A stretch of DNA of 64,000 nucleotides from Stutzerimonas stutzeri (GTDB lineage: Bacteria > Pseudomonadota > Gammaproteobacteria > Pseudomonadales > Pseudomonadaceae): NCBI RefSeq assembly GCF_018138085.1, contig NZ_CP073105.1, positions 3,720,001 to 3,784,000 on the forward strand. The letters run 5' to 3'. This document shows, piece after piece, positions 33,306-43,042 of the stretch; positions within the stretch are counted from its first letter, which is position 1; each line of letters starts with the position of its first letter. The notes beneath the pieces were generated by a model. The model was not told the DNA's origin and made no database searches. It was given only the letters and a program-made list of their open reading frames with translations. The position numbers were made by a program, and so were the translations under genes.

Positions 33306-36243
33306 CCTCAGCCACCTGATCCTCATCAGCGTCGCCTACCTGCTGGTGCTGTTCGGGGTGGCCTGGGTCAGCGAGCGCGGGCTGATCCCGCGCTGGGTGA
33401 TCCGTCACCCATTGACCTACACCCTTTCGCTGGGGGTATATGCCAGCGCCTGGGCGTTCTACGGTACCGTCGGCCTGGCCTACCAATACGGCTATGGCTT
33501 TCTGGCCACCTACCTGGGCGTCTGCGGTGCCTTCCTGCTGGCGCCGGTATTGCTTTATCCGATCCTGCGCATCACCCGCACCTACCAGCTGGCGTCTCTG
33601 GCGGACCTGTTCGCTTTTCGCTTCCGTAGCACCTGGAGCGGCGCGCTGACCACGATCGTCATGCTGATCGGCATGCTGCCACTGCTGGCCCTGCAGATTC
33701 AGGCGGTGGCCGACGCCATCGGTATTCTCACCCTCGAGCCCCTGCAGGAGCGCGTCGCGCTGGGCTATTGCGTGATGATCATGCTGTTCACCATCCTGTT
33801 CGGCGCCCGGCATATCGCCACGCGCGAGAAACACGAGGGCCTGGTCTTCGCCATCGCCTTCGAGTCGGTGGTCAAGCTGCTGACCTTCGGCGCCATCGGC
33901 CTGTATGCGTTGTATGTCGTGTTCGGCGGCCCGCATCAGCTGGAAATCTGGCTGCTGCAGAACCAGTCGGCCCTGCAAGCGCTGCATACGCCCTTGCAGG
34001 AAGGCCCCTGGCGCACCCTGCTGCTGGTGTTCTTCGCCTCGGCCATCGTCATGCCGCACATGTACCACATGACGTTTACCGAAAACCTCAATCCACGCGC
34101 GCTGGTCAGCGCCAGCTGGGGCCTGCCCCTCTATCTGCTGTTGATGAGCCTGGCGGTGCCGCTGATTCTCTGGGCTGGTCTCAAACTCGGCGTCAGCACC
34201 AACCCGGAATACTTCACCCTCGGCCTGGGCCTGACCGCACAAAGCGAGATGCTAACGCTGGTAGCCTTCATCGGCGGGCTGTCCGCTTCCAGCGGTCTGA
34301 TCATCGTCAGCACGCTCGCCCTGTCGGGCATGGCCCTCAATCACCTGGTACTGCCGCTGTACCAGCCGCCGACCGAAGGCAACATCTATCGTTGGCTGAA
34401 GTGGACACGCCGCAGCCTGATCCTGGCGATCATCATGGCCGGCTACGGCTTTTATCTGTTGCTGGGGGCTGAGCAGGACCTGTCCAACCTGGGCATCGTT
34501 GCCTTCGTCGCCACGCTGCAATTCCTGCCCGGTGTGCTGTCCGTCCTCTACTGGCCGACCGCGAACCGCCGCGGCTACATCGTCGGATTGCTGGCTGGCA
34601 TCGCGGTCTGGGTGGTCACCATGTTGTTGCCGTTGGTAGGCAACCTCGACGGCTTCTACCTCCCCCTGCTCAACGTCGTCTATGTGCTCGACGACACCAG
34701 CTGGCACCTGGCGGCGATCGCCTCGCTGGCGGTGAACGTACTGGCGTTCTCGCTGTTCTCGCTGTTCACCGAGACCAGTGCCGAGGAGCAGGCTGCCGCC
34801 GAAGCCTGCGCCGTGGAAAATGTGCGCAGGCCGCAACGACGCGAACTCGCAGCCGCATCCCCACAGGAATTCGCTACCCAACTGGCCAAGCCACTGGGCG
34901 CCAAGACCGCACAGCGGGAGGTGGAACAGGCGCTGCGAGATCTCCAGTTGCCATTCGACGAACACCGCCCCTACGCGCTGCGCCGCCTGCGCGACCGCAT
35001 CGAGGCCAACCTGTCAGGCCTGATGGGCCCGAGTGTTGCCCAGGACATCGTCGAGAATTTCCTGTCTTACAAGAACGGTGCGGACAGCTACGTCACCGAA
35101 GACATCCACTTCATCGAAAGCCGCCTGGAGGACTACCACTCGCGGCTGACCGGCCTGGCCGCCGAACTCGATGCGCTGCGCCGCTATCACCGGCAGACCT
35201 TGCAAGAGCTGCCCATGGGCGTCTGCTCGCTGGCCAAGGATCAGGAAATCCTGATGTGGAACCGGGCGCTCGAAGAGCTCACCGAGATTCCCGCCCTGCA
35301 GGTGGTCGGTTCACGTCTGGCCACCATCGCCGAGCCATGGCAAAGCCTGTTGAGCGATTTCATTCAGCAGCGCGAAGAGCACCTGCACAAACAGCGGTTG
35401 CAGCTGGACGGCCATAGCCGCTGCCTGAACCTGCACAAGGCCGCGATCGCCGAGCCACTGGCGCCCGGTAACAGTGGCCTGGTGCTGCTGATCGAAGACC
35501 TCACCGAGACCCAGCAGCTGGAAGACCGCCTGGTACATTCCGAACGCCTGGCCAGCATCGGCCGGCTGGCCGCCGGTGTTGCCCATGAGATCGGCAATCC
35601 GATCACCGGCATCGCCTGCCTGGCGCAGAATCTGCGCGAGGAGCGTGAAGCCGACCATGAGATCAGCGAGATCAGCAACCAGATCGTCGAGCAGACCAAG
35701 CGCGTCTCGCGCATCGTCCAGTCGCTGATGAGCTTCGCCCACGCTGGCGGGCGCCAGCAGGACCTGTATCCGGTCAGCCTGGCCGAAGTCGCGCAGGATG
35801 CGATCGCGCTGCTCTCGCTCAACCGCCGCGGCACCGAAGTCCACTTCTTCAATCTCTGCGACCCCGGTCACCTGGCCGAAGGCGACCCGCAACGCCTCGC
35901 CCAGGTCCTGATCAACCTGCTATCCAATGCCCGCGACGCATCGGAGCCCGGCGGAGCGATTCGGGTGCGCAGCGAAGAGTCGGAGCAGACCGTTTACCTG
36001 ATCGTCGAGGACGAAGGCAGCGGTATTCCACGAGCCATTCAGGACCGCCTGTTCGAGCCGTTCTTCACCACCAAGGATCCCGGCGAAGGGACGGGGCTCG
36101 GCCTTGCGCTGGTCTATTCGATCGTGGAAGAGCATTATGGGCAAATCAATATCGACAGCCCGGCGGACCCGGAAACCCAACGCGGCACCCGTTTCCGCAT
36201 CACCCTGCCGCGGTATGTCGAGGCGACAGATGCCATTGAGTGA
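33289..36243 (+). CDS. cbrA: CbrA sensor kinase with SLC5 transporter domain
   Basis: 984-aa bifunctional sensor. Residues about 1-500 form a sodium:solute symporter (SLC5) fold of about 13 helices, with AWAFYGTVGLAYQYGYGF and MPHMYHMTFTENLNPRAL; a STAC-type linker and a PAS domain follow (about 520-720). The kinase core has AAGVAHEIGNPITGIA with the phosphoacceptor His, and HATPase motifs VLINLLSNARDA, VEDEGSGIP and GEGTGLGLALVYSIV. It controls carbon and nitrogen use and histidine uptake/use through CbrB. Gene order and sequence are canonical. Confidence 0.96.
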   Translation: MQTSFSLSHLILISVAYLLVLFGVAWVSERGLIPRWVIRHPLTYTLSLGVYASAWAFYGTVGLAYQYGYGFLATYLGVCGAFLLAPVLLYPILRITRTYQLASLADLFAFRFRSTWSGALTTIVMLIGMLPLLALQIQAVADAIGILTLEPLQERVALGYCVMIMLFTILFGARHIATREKHEGLVFAIAFESVVKLLTFGAIGLYALYVVFGGPHQLEIWLLQNQSALQALHTPLQEGPWRTLLLVFFASAIVMPHMYHMTFTENLNPRALVSASWGLPLYLLLMSLAVPLILWAGLKLGVSTNPEYFTLGLGLTAQSEMLTLVAFIGGLSASSGLIIVSTLALSGMALNHLVLPLYQPPTEGNIYRWLKWTRRSLILAIIMAGYGFYLLLGAEQDLSNLGIVAFVATLQFLPGVLSVLYWPTANRRGYIVGLLAGIAVWVVTMLLPLVGNLDGFYLPLLNVVYVLDDTSWHLAAIASLAVNVLAFSLFSLFTETSAEEQAAAEACAVENVRRPQRRELAAASPQEFATQLAKPLGAKTAQREVEQALRDLQLPFDEHRPYALRRLRDRIEANLSGLMGPSVAQDIVENFLSYKNGADSYVTEDIHFIESRLEDYHSRLTGLAAELDALRRYHRQTLQELPMGVCSLAKDQEILMWNRALEELTEIPALQVVGSRLATIAEPWQSLLSDFIQQREEHLHKQRLQLDGHSRCLNLHKAAIAEPLAPGNSGLVLLIEDLTETQQLEDRLVHSERLASIGRLAAGVAHEIGNPITGIACLAQNLREEREADHEISEISNQIVEQTKRVSRIVQSLMSFAHAGGRQQDLYPVSLAEVAQDAIALLSLNRRGTEVHFFNLCDPGHLAEGDPQRLAQVLINLLSNARDASEPGGAIRVRSEESEQTVYLIVEDEGSGIPRAIQDRLFEPFFTTKDPGEGTGLGLALVYSIVEEHYGQINIDSPADPETQRGTRFRITLPRYVEATDAIE

Positions 36244-36452
36244 AGAGGCGATAGGCGCCGACCGCCGGTTCTCTGCCACGCAGGCCCCAGCGTACCGCTC
36301 GCCTCGCCGGAGCTTGACGAGATGACACCGCAACCCTCGCAGAAGCAGATCCACGCCGTATCGCGATCGCGTGTACAGGCCGCGCAATGTCCGCTCAGCG
36401 ACACCGCGCGCTACCTGTCCACAGCCGCCTTCAGACCGTCGAGAGAGTACTG

Positions 36453-37877
36453 ATGTCCCATATTCTGATCGTCGAAGACGAAACCATCATCCGCTCCGCC
36501 TTGCGCCGCCTGCTCGAACGCAACCAGTACGAGGTCAGCGAAGCCGGCTCGGTGCAGGAAGCGCAGGAGCGCTTCAGCATTCCCGGTTTCGACCTCATCG
36601 TCAGCGACCTGCGCCTGCCCGGCGCACCGGGTACCGAGTTGATCAAGCTCGCCGAAGGCACGCCGGTGCTGATCATGACCAGCTACGCCAGTCTGCGCTC
36701 CGCCGTGGACTCGATGAAAATGGGGGCGGTGGATTACATCGCCAAACCCTTCGACCACGACGAGATGCTGCAGACTGTCGCTCGCATCCTTCATGATCGG
36801 CAAAAAGCGGCCGCTGCCCCCGCACCTTCACGGCCTGCCGCGGCCCAGGTCGGAGCCTCCGGCGACAGCGACTCGGCCAACAGCGAGATCGGCATCATCG
36901 GCCGCTGTGGCCCGATGCAGGATCTGTTCGGCAAGATCCGCAAGGTCGCGCCGACCGATTCCAACGTCCTGATCCAGGGCGAGTCGGGCACCGGCAAGGA
37001 GCTCGTCGCCCGCGCCCTGCACAATCTTTCGCGACGCGCCAAGGCACCGATGATCTCGGTCAACTGCGCCGCGATTCCGGAAACCCTGATCGAGTCCGAA
37101 CTCTTTGGCCACGAAAAGGGCGCGTTCACTGGCGCCAGCGCCGGCCGCGCCGGCCTGGTCGAGGCGGCCGATGGCGGCACCCTGTTCCTCGATGAAATCG
37201 GCGAGCTGCCGCTCGAGGCGCAAGCGCGACTGTTACGCGTGTTACAGGAGGGCGAGATTCGGCGGGTCGGCTCTACCCAGTCACAAAAAGTGGATGTCCG
37301 CCTGATCGCCGCCACCCACCGGGACCTTAAGACGCTGGCCAAGAATGGCCAGTTCCGCGAAGACCTCTACTACCGACTGCATGTGATCGCCTTGAAACTG
37401 CCGCCGTTGCGCGAGCGCGGCGCGGATGTACTGGAAATAGCCAAGGCCTTCCTGGCGCGGCAAGGCGAACGCATTGGCAACGAAGATCTGCATTTTTCCC
37501 GCGAGGCCGAGCAGGCCGTACGGCATTACGCCTGGCCGGGGAACGTACGTGAGCTGGAAAACGCCATCGAGCGGGCCGCGATTCTCAGCGAGAGCGAGGA
37601 AATCAGCGCCGAGCTGCTGGGCATCGATATCGAGCTCGACAACCTCGATGAGGACTTCGACGAGCCGTGCGCCATGCTGGGCTCGGCTGTTTCGACCAGC
37701 AACGAGCCGACCGAGGACCTCTCGCTGGAGGATTACTTCCAGCATTTCGTACTCGAGCACCAGGACCACATGACCGAGACCGAGCTTGCTCGCAAGCTCG
37801 GCATCAGCCGCAAGTGCCTGTGGGAACGTCGACAGCGCCTGGGTATCCCTCGCCGCAAAAGCAGCGCTACCGGGTAG
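36453..37877 (+). CDS. cbrB: CbrB sigma54-dependent response regulator
   Basis: 474-aa NtrC-type regulator. The receiver has Asp52 in [13 protein letters not shown]. The AAA+ domain has the Walker A GESGTGKE, the sigma54-contacting loop GAFTGA and the [18 protein letters not shown]alker B region. A Fis-type helix-turn-helix ([20 protein letters not shown]) closes the protein. The start at 36453 matches the family; the frame extends upstream without homology. Its best-known target, crcZ, begins 155 bases downstream. Confidence 0.96.
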   Translation: MSHILIVEDETIIRSALRRLLERNQYEVSEAGSVQEAQERFSIPGFDLIVSDLRLPGAPGTELIKLAEGTPVLIMTSYASLRSAVDSMKMGAVDYIAKPFDHDEMLQTVARILHDRQKAAAAPAPSRPAAAQVGASGDSDSANSEIGIIGRCGPMQDLFGKIRKVAPTDSNVLIQGESGTGKELVARALHNLSRRAKAPMISVNCAAIPETLIESELFGHEKGAFTGASAGRAGLVEAADGGTLFLDEIGELPLEAQARLLRVLQEGEIRRVGSTQSQKVDVRLIAATHRDLKTLAKNGQFREDLYYRLHVIALKLPPLRERGADVLEIAKAFLARQGERIGNEDLHFSREAEQAVRHYAWPGNVRELENAIERAAILSESEEISAELLGIDIELDNLDEDFDEPCAMLGSAVSTSNEPTEDLSLEDYFQHFVLEHQDHMTETELARKLGISRKCLWERRQRLGIPRRKSSATG

Positions 37878-37882
37878 CGGGT

Positions 37883-37909
37883 TGTTACCGCCCTCACCGG
37901 CACGTAACA
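37883..37909 (+). promoter_or_regulatory. putative CbrB upstream activator site for crcZ
   Basis: TGTTAC (37883-37888) and GTAACA (37904-37909) form a palindrome with a 15-base spacer, about 97 bases upstream of the -24 element of crcZ. Published CbrB sites are palindromes of this type with a similar spacer. Another GTAAC lies at 37926. It sits just after the cbrB stop. Confidence 0.7.
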
Positions 37910-37913
37910 GAAA

Positions 37914-37947
37914 CCGGGTTCATCGGTAACGGGAACCCGGTTTTTTT
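37914..37947 (+). terminator. cbrB terminator
   Basis: CCGGGTT and AACCCGG form a seven-pair stem around a 13-base loop, followed by seven T residues. It separates the cbrAB message from crcZ. Confidence 0.85.
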
Positions 37948-38005
37948 CCGCCTCAAAAAATGTCTGTTTTCCTTAAGCCCTTGAAAATAAAGGATTTACA
38001 AAAAC

Positions 38006-38020
38006 TGGCACGGCAAATGC
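38006..38020 (+). promoter_or_regulatory. sigma54 (-24/-12) promoter of crcZ
   Basis: TGGCACGGCAAATGC gives GG at 38007-38008 and GC at 38019-38020, exactly ten bases apart as sigma54 requires. The -12 reads ATGC rather than TTGC. Transcription should start near 38032. Confidence 0.85.
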
Positions 38021-38031
38021 TTTCTATCTGG

Positions 38032-38398
38032 CACAACAACAATAACAAGCAGACCCACAATAAGAACAAGACGTACCGGCTCTAGCAGAACAAAAACAAG
38101 AAGGCAGAGACGTAGCTAACTGATTCTTTTGGAGAGGAAATGCCGAATGGGGTTTTGCCCCACGACCAGGCCGAGAACAACAAAAACTGCATCAGCAGCG
38201 CCTGAACCTGGTTGGATCAATGATCGATGGCAAATCAGCGACCAAAGAAATCCGTTTGCTCTTGGCTCCCAACGTAGGAGCGATTCCCGGAAGCGATAGC
38301 TGAAGGGAACGGGTGATCAAACAAAAACAACACGCCCGAAATACTAATAACAACAAAGCACGCGACATCATTTAAAGGGGGAGCTTCGGCTCCCCCTA
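38032..38398 (+). ncRNA. crcZ: CrcZ small RNA (Hfq/Crc decoy)
   Basis: About 365-base RNA that titrates Hfq (with Crc) from catabolite-repressed mRNAs. It is recognised by position between cbrB and pcnB, its sigma54 promoter, and at least six A-rich CA motifs of the AAnAAnAA kind: AACAACAATAACAAG near 38034, CACAATAAGAACAAG near 38055, AGAACAAAAACAAGAA near 38087, GAACAACAAAAACTGC near 38175, AAACAAAAACAACACG near 38319 and CTAATAACAACAAAG near 38344. A TTCG-capped hairpin ends it. No coding frame is present. The exact ends are inferred. Confidence 0.93.
38376..38397 (+). terminator. crcZ 3' hairpin
   Basis: GGGGGAGC and GCTCCCCC pair around a TTCG tetraloop with A/T closing pairs. It is very stable, but the following AGTGCTTTC is a poor T tract. 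Confidence 0.8.
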
Positions 38399-38533
38399 GT
38401 GCTTTCTGGCTCCGGCCGTTTTTTGACACCTCCCCGCGCTTCGTTCACCATCCCTGCTCCCGGTGCTAGAATCCACGCTCGTTTCGTGGCCATTCCCTTC
38501 GCCACCCCGTCATTTCGCCACACAGTGCCTCTC

Positions 38534-39931
38534 ATGCTGAAAAAGCTGTTCCAGTCTTTTCGTCTTCCTCTGCGCCGATTGCCGCATCCTCGCCGCACCC
38601 CCGAAATACTGTCCAGCCGGCAGCACTCGCTGCACCGTAACGATCTGAGCCGGCACGCCGTCAGCGTCGTCGAGCGCCTTCAGCACGCCGGCTACGAAGC
38701 CTATGCCGTCGGCGGCTGCGTCCGTGATCTACTGCTGGAGGTAACGCCGAAAGACTACGACGTCGCCACCAGCGCCACCCCGGAGCAGGTGCGGGCCGAG
38801 TTTCGCAATGCCCGGGTGATCGGCCGTCGTTTCAAGCTGGTGCATGTGCATTTCGGCCGCGAGATCATCGAGGTCGCGACGTTCCGGGCGAACCATCCCG
38901 AGGCGGACGATGACGAAGACAATCACCTCGCATCACGTAACGAAAGCGGCCGAATTCTGCGCGACAACATCTATGGCACGCTGGAAGACGATGCGCAGCG
39001 GCGCGATTTCACCATCAATGCGCTGTACTACGATCCCTCGAGCGAGCGCATCCTCGATCACACCCACGGCGTCCGCGACATTCGCAACCGGCTGATCCGC
39101 CTGATCGGCGACCCCGAACAGCGCTACCAGGAAGATCCGGTGCGCATGCTCCGCGCAGTGCGCTTCGCCGCGAAGCTGGACTTCGAGATCGAACAACACA
39201 GCGCCGAGCCCATCGCCGAGCTGGCCGAGCTGTTGAACGACGTGCCCTCGGCCCGCCTGTTCGACGAGATCCTCAAGCTCTTCCTCGGCGGCAAAGCCGA
39301 ACGCACCTTCGACCTGCTGCTGGAGCACGACCTTTTCGCACCGCTGTTTCCAGCCAGCGCCGAGGCGCTCGAAGACAACCCTGAGTACACCGGAACCCTG
39401 ATTCGCAACGCCCTGGCCAATACCGATGAGCGTATCGCCCAGGGCAAACCGGTGACGCCTGCGTTCCTCTTCGCCGCCCTGCTCTGGCCTGCCCTGCCGG
39501 CCCGGGTCGCCGAGTTACAGGCACGCGGGCTGCCGCCGATCCCGGCGATGCAGGAAGCTGCCCACGACCTGATCTGGGAACAGTGCCAGCGCACCGCCAT
39601 TCCAAAGCGATTCACCATGCCCATGCGGGAAATCTGGGATATGCAGGAGCGCCTGCCGCGTCGCCAGGGTCGTCGCGCCGACCAGTTGCTGGACAACCCA
39701 CGATTCCGCGCGGGCTACGACTTCCTCCTGCTACGCGAAAGCGCCGGTGAGCAGACCGACGGCCTTGGCGAATGGTGGACCGATTATCAAGAGGCCAACG
39801 AGAGCGAACGTCGCACGATGATTCGCGGCCTCAGCAGCAAGGATGACGGCAGCGGCGCGCCACGCAAACGGCGCCGTAGCGGGCGGCGCAAGCGCGGCCC
39901 GAACGACAACGCACCGGCGTCCGCGGAATAG
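38534..39931 (+). CDS. pcnB: poly(A) polymerase I
   Basis: 465-aa class II nucleotidyltransferase that adds poly(A) tails to RNA 3' ends and so promotes decay. The catalytic GGCVRDLL and DYD (Asp74, Asp76) are present, with RRDFTINALYYDP and EDPVRMLRAVRFAAKL following, and a basic C-terminus (KRRRSGRRKRG) as in E. coli PAP I. The start at 38534 gives the usual arginine-rich leader. It is the standard neighbour downstream of crcZ, and its stop abuts folK. Confidence 0.95.
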   Translation: MLKKLFQSFRLPLRRLPHPRRTPEILSSRQHSLHRNDLSRHAVSVVERLQHAGYEAYAVGGCVRDLLLEVTPKDYDVATSATPEQVRAEFRNARVIGRRFKLVHVHFGREIIEVATFRANHPEADDDEDNHLASRNESGRILRDNIYGTLEDDAQRRDFTINALYYDPSSERILDHTHGVRDIRNRLIRLIGDPEQRYQEDPVRMLRAVRFAAKLDFEIEQHSAEPIAELAELLNDVPSARLFDEILKLFLGGKAERTFDLLLEHDLFAPLFPASAEALEDNPEYTGTLIRNALANTDERIAQGKPVTPAFLFAALLWPALPARVAELQARGLPPIPAMQEAAHDLIWEQCQRTAIPKRFTMPMREIWDMQERLPRRQGRRADQLLDNPRFRAGYDFLLLRESAGEQTDGLGEWWTDYQEANESERRTMIRGLSSKDDGSGAPRKRRRSGRRKRGPNDNAPASAE

Positions 39932-40426
39932 ATGGAGCGGGTCTATATCGGCCTGGGCAGCAATCTGGCCGAACCACGCCAGCAGCTCCGCAACGCTCTC
40001 GATGCGCTGGAAAACATCCCCTCGTCCCGGCTCGCCGGCGTCTCTTCGCTGTATGTCAGCGATCCGCTCGGCCCGCCGGACCAGCCGCGCTACTACAACG
40101 CCGTTGCAGTGCTCGACACTTCCCTGGCTCCGCTGGCGCTACTCGACGCACTGCAAGCCATCGAGCAGGCGCAGGGTCGCGAACGCAAAGCCGAGCGCTG
40201 GGGGCCGCGAACGCTGGATCTGGACATTCTGCTGTTCGGCGACCGGGTACTCGCCGAACCACGCCTGACAGTCCCGCACTACCACCTGCATGCCAGGCCC
40301 TTCGTGCTCTATCCGCTCGCCGAAGTGGCGCCCGCCACCCTGCGCCTGGCCGACGGCAGGCCCCTGACCGAACTGCTGGCCGCCTGCCCCTTCGAGGGCC
40401 TGGAGCGCCTCGACGACGCGCTGTAA
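39932..40426 (+). CDS. folK: HPPK, folate biosynthesis
   Basis: 164-aa 6-hydroxymethyl-7,8-dihydropterin pyrophosphokinase. Motifs are VYIGLGSNLAEPR, the YYNAVAVLDT block, and WGPRTLDLDILLFGD with the Mg-binding D-L-D. The ATG follows the pcnB stop directly with no gap, so it depends on pcnB translation. It is followed by a promoter-like region and the pan genes. Confidence 0.95.
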   Translation: MERVYIGLGSNLAEPRQQLRNALDALENIPSSRLAGVSSLYVSDPLGPPDQPRYYNAVAVLDTSLAPLALLDALQAIEQAQGRERKAERWGPRTLDLDILLFGDRVLAEPRLTVPHYHLHARPFVLYPLAEVAPATLRLADGRPLTELLAACPFEGLERLDDAL

Positions 40427-40458
40427 CCGGTCGGTAACAGCCGTAACGCGGAGGTAAC
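40423..40458 (+). repeat. four phased GTAAC direct repeats upstream of panB
   Basis: GTAAC occurs at 40423, 40434, 40443 and 40454, spaced 11, 9 and 11 bases, all in the same orientation. The array overlaps the folK stop and ends eight bases before a TTGACT -35-like element. The repeat core is the same as the CbrB half-site (GTAACA), but no inverted partner is seen here. Confidence 0.6.
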
Positions 40459-40465
40459 ACTCCGA

Positions 40466-40497
40466 TTGACTTAGCGTCCCGCCATCGGGACTATAAG
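40466..40497 (+). promoter_or_regulatory. putative sigma70 promoter of panBC
   Basis: TTGACT at 40466-40471 and TATAAG at 40492-40497. The spacer is 20 bases, longer than ideal; an overlapping ACTATA at 40490 gives 18. The position, 85 bases before panB, fits. Confidence 0.45.
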
Positions 40498-40579
40498 CGC
40501 CCGCTACCGGCACGTGTCGGATGAGGCAGCCGCCGTCGCCGCTGGCGCCCCGACTGCAACCTCTAAGAGGACGGCATTC

Positions 40580-41380
40580 ATGCCAGACGTAACCCTGACC
40601 ACCCTGCAAGGCCTCAAGCAGAAAGGCGAGAAGATCGTCATGCTCACCTGCTATGACGCCACCTTCGCCAAGACTGCCTGCGAGGCGGGCGTCGAGATGC
40701 TGCTGATCGGCGACTCCCTGGGAATGGTTCTGCAAGGACACGACAGTACCCTGCCCGTCACCGTCGAAGAGATGGCCTATCACACCGCGTGCGTCAAACG
40801 CGGTAATCGTGGGGCGATGATCGTCGCGGACCTGCCCTTCATGGCCAACGCGACGATCGAGCAGACGCTGGACAACTCCGCCACGCTGATGAAAGCCGGG
40901 GCGCATATGATCAAGGTCGAAGGTGCGGCCTGGTTGGCCGAGTCCATTCGCCTGCTCGCCGAGCGGGGCATTCCGGTCTGTGCGCACATGGGATTGACGC
41001 CTCAGGCGGTGAACCTGTTCGGTGGCTACAAGGTGCAGGGCAGGCAGGAAGCCCAGGCGCAGCAGATGATCGCCGATGCTCGGGCCCTGGAGGCCGCTGG
41101 CGCCGCGCTGCTGCTGCTCGAGTGCGTGCCCAGCGAACTGGCCGCACGCATCACCCAGGCGGTCACGGTGCCGGTGATCGGCATCGGTGCGGGTAGCGCC
41201 ACCGATGGTCAGGTCCTGGTGCTGCACGATATGCTCGGGCTGTCGCTCAGCGGACGCGCACCGAAGTTCGTCAAGAACTTCATGCAGGAGCGGGGCGACA
41301 TCCCCGGCGCCATCGCCGCTTACGTCCAGGCCGTGAAGAGCGCAGAATTTCCCGCAGCCGAACATGGATTCTCAGCATGA
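40580..41380 (+). CDS. panB: ketopantoate hydroxymethyltransferase
   Basis: 266-aa first enzyme of pantothenate synthesis, making ketopantoate from 2-ketoisovalerate and methylene-tetrahydrofolate. Metal- and substrate-binding segments are intact: [49 protein letters not shown]-type IKVEGAAWL, and HMGLTPQAV. The start at 40580 follows AAGAGGACGGC. Its stop overlaps panC by four bases. Confidence 0.96.
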   Translation: MPDVTLTTLQGLKQKGEKIVMLTCYDATFAKTACEAGVEMLLIGDSLGMVLQGHDSTLPVTVEEMAYHTACVKRGNRGAMIVADLPFMANATIEQTLDNSATLMKAGAHMIKVEGAAWLAESIRLLAERGIPVCAHMGLTPQAVNLFGGYKVQGRQEAQAQQMIADARALEAAGAALLLLECVPSELAARITQAVTVPVIGIGAGSATDGQVLVLHDMLGLSLSGRAPKFVKNFMQERGDIPGAIAAYVQAVKSAEFPAAEHGFSA

Positions 41381-42228
41381 ACGTGGTAAGGACTGTCGCC
41401 GATCTGCGTGCCGCGGTGACCCGCGCGCGCGGCGAAGGCAAACGCATCGGCTTCGTGCCGACCATGGGTAACCTGCACGCCGGCCATATCGCGCTGGTGA
41501 AGAAGGCCGGCCAGCGCGCCGACTTCGTGGTGGCCAGCATCTTCGTCAACCCGCTTCAGTTCGGTCCCAACGAAGACCTGGCCAGTTATCCACGAACGCT
41601 GACTGCTGATCAGGACAAGCTGTTCAATGCCGGCTGCCATCTGTTGTTCGCTCCCGGCGTCGAAGAGATGTATCCCCACGGCCAGAAACTGCAAACCATC
41701 GTCCGCGTACCCGGCGTCTCCGAAGGGCTCTGCGGCGGTAGCCGCCCGGGTCATTTCGATGGCGTGTCCACCGTAGTCAGCAAGCTGTTCAACATGGTTC
41801 TGCCGGATCTCGCGGTATTTGGCGAGAAGGATTACCAGCAACTAGCCGTTATCCGCACCATGGTCCGCGACCTGAACATGCCTGTGCAGATCATCGGCGA
41901 GCCCATCGTGCGCGCCGAGGACGGACTGGCGCTATCTTCGCGCAATGGTTATCTCAGCGCCGATGAGCGTGCGGCCGCCCCGGTGCTGTATCGAACGCTG
42001 CAGCAACTCGCCGATGCCATTCGCCAGGGGAACCGCGACTACCCGGCCCTGCTGGCCGCTGGCAAACAGGCGCTCGAAGCCGCAGGGCTGCGTCCCGACT
42101 ACCTCGAGATCCGCCATGCGCCGGACCTGCAACCGGCCACGCCCGAGCATCACGAGCTGGTGATCCTGGCGGCGGCATTTCTGGGCAAGACCCGACTGAT
42201 CGACAATATGCAGGTTCATACCAGCTGA
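41377..42228 (+). CDS. panC: pantothenate synthetase
   Basis: 283-aa ligase joining pantoate and beta-alanine using ATP. The nucleotide-binding [14 protein letters not shown] carries the HIGH-like motif, with [20 protein letters not shown] [25 protein letters not shown] and [11 protein letters not shown] (KMSKS-like) following. The ATGA overlap with panB shows translational coupling. Confidence 0.96.
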   Translation: MNVVRTVADLRAAVTRARGEGKRIGFVPTMGNLHAGHIALVKKAGQRADFVVASIFVNPLQFGPNEDLASYPRTLTADQDKLFNAGCHLLFAPGVEEMYPHGQKLQTIVRVPGVSEGLCGGSRPGHFDGVSTVVSKLFNMVLPDLAVFGEKDYQQLAVIRTMVRDLNMPVQIIGEPIVRAEDGLALSSRNGYLSADERAAAPVLYRTLQQLADAIRQGNRDYPALLAAGKQALEAAGLRPDYLEIRHAPDLQPATPEHHELVILAAAFLGKTRLIDNMQVHTS

Positions 42229-42339
42229 TTCACTGCGGATCGAGCCGATCATCGGCACCCGCCCCGTCCGCCCCGGTATTGATCGCACTCCGGGGTTCGG
42301 GCACACTCTGCGCCGCTTGCGCACCCGGAGGACCCCGCC

Positions 42340-42720
42340 ATGCACGCCATCATGCTCAAGGCCAAACTGCACCGCGCCCAGGTGACCCATTCCGTGCTGG
42401 ACTACGAAGGCTCCTGCGCCATCGACGGCGACTGGCTGGACCTCGCCGGCATCCGCGAATACGAACAGATCCAGATCTACAACGTCGACAACGGCGAGCG
42501 CTTCACCACCTACGCAATCCGCGGAGAAGAGGGCTCGAAAATCATCTCGGTCAATGGCGCAGCCGCGCACAAGGCTGGCGTCGGACATCGGCTGATCATC
42601 TGCGCCTACGCGCACTACAGCGAAGCCGAGCTGGCCAACTTTAAGCCCCACGTACTCTACATGGGTGCCGATGGTGAACTCAGCCACACCAGCAACGCCA
42701 TTCCGGTTCAGGTCGCCTGA
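42340..42720 (+). CDS. panD: aspartate 1-decarboxylase proenzyme
   Basis: 126-aa pyruvoyl enzyme that makes beta-alanine for pantothenate. Self-cleavage occurs between Gly24 and Ser25 in [12 protein letters not shown]. The [21 protein letters not shown] and [12 protein letters not shown] blocks are canonical. It lies 111 bases after panC and ends at a strong terminator. AGGA precedes the ATG. Confidence 0.95.
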   Translation: MHAIMLKAKLHRAQVTHSVLDYEGSCAIDGDWLDLAGIREYEQIQIYNVDNGERFTTYAIRGEEGSKIISVNGAAAHKAGVGHRLIICAYAHYSEAELANFKPHVLYMGADGELSHTSNAIPVQVA

Positions 42721-42738
42721 TCGGTCTGGTGTTAGACA

Positions 42739-42773
42739 AGCCCGCAACGCCTGCCGCGCTGCGGGCTTTTTTT
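42739..42773 (+). terminator. panD terminator
   Basis: AGCCCGC (42739-42745) pairs with GCGGGCT (42761-42767), followed by a T tract of seven to eight bases. Confidence 0.85.
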
Positions 42774-43042
42774 GTGGCCGGGGTTTGCCCCGCCCGCCAA
42801 AGTCTGCAATGGTCCACGGCTACGCAGGCCTGCGAGCGCAACGCTTCGGAACGCCACGCGCTTTTGCCAGTCAGACCAGTCTCGACGGTGCAGGAAGCAC
42901 CGCCGCCGCTGCGGCCTCAACCGCAGCGGTACGCGCCAGCTGCATTCAGGATGAATGCTTGCGTGCCAGCATGATCGAATGACTGTCCGCGCCCATTGCA
43001 GACCCGCAGACAGTCCGCCACAGCAAAGGAAGCCGCACAACC

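Noticed and set aside
40423..40458. CbrB binding site at panB
   Set aside because: CbrB recognises an inverted TGTTAC/GTAACA pair; here all GTAAC units point the same way and no inverted partner is present.
42774..43042. Small genes between panD and pgi
   Set aside because: Several overlapping frames of 60-105 codons, all arginine/alanine-rich and without ribosome-binding sites.
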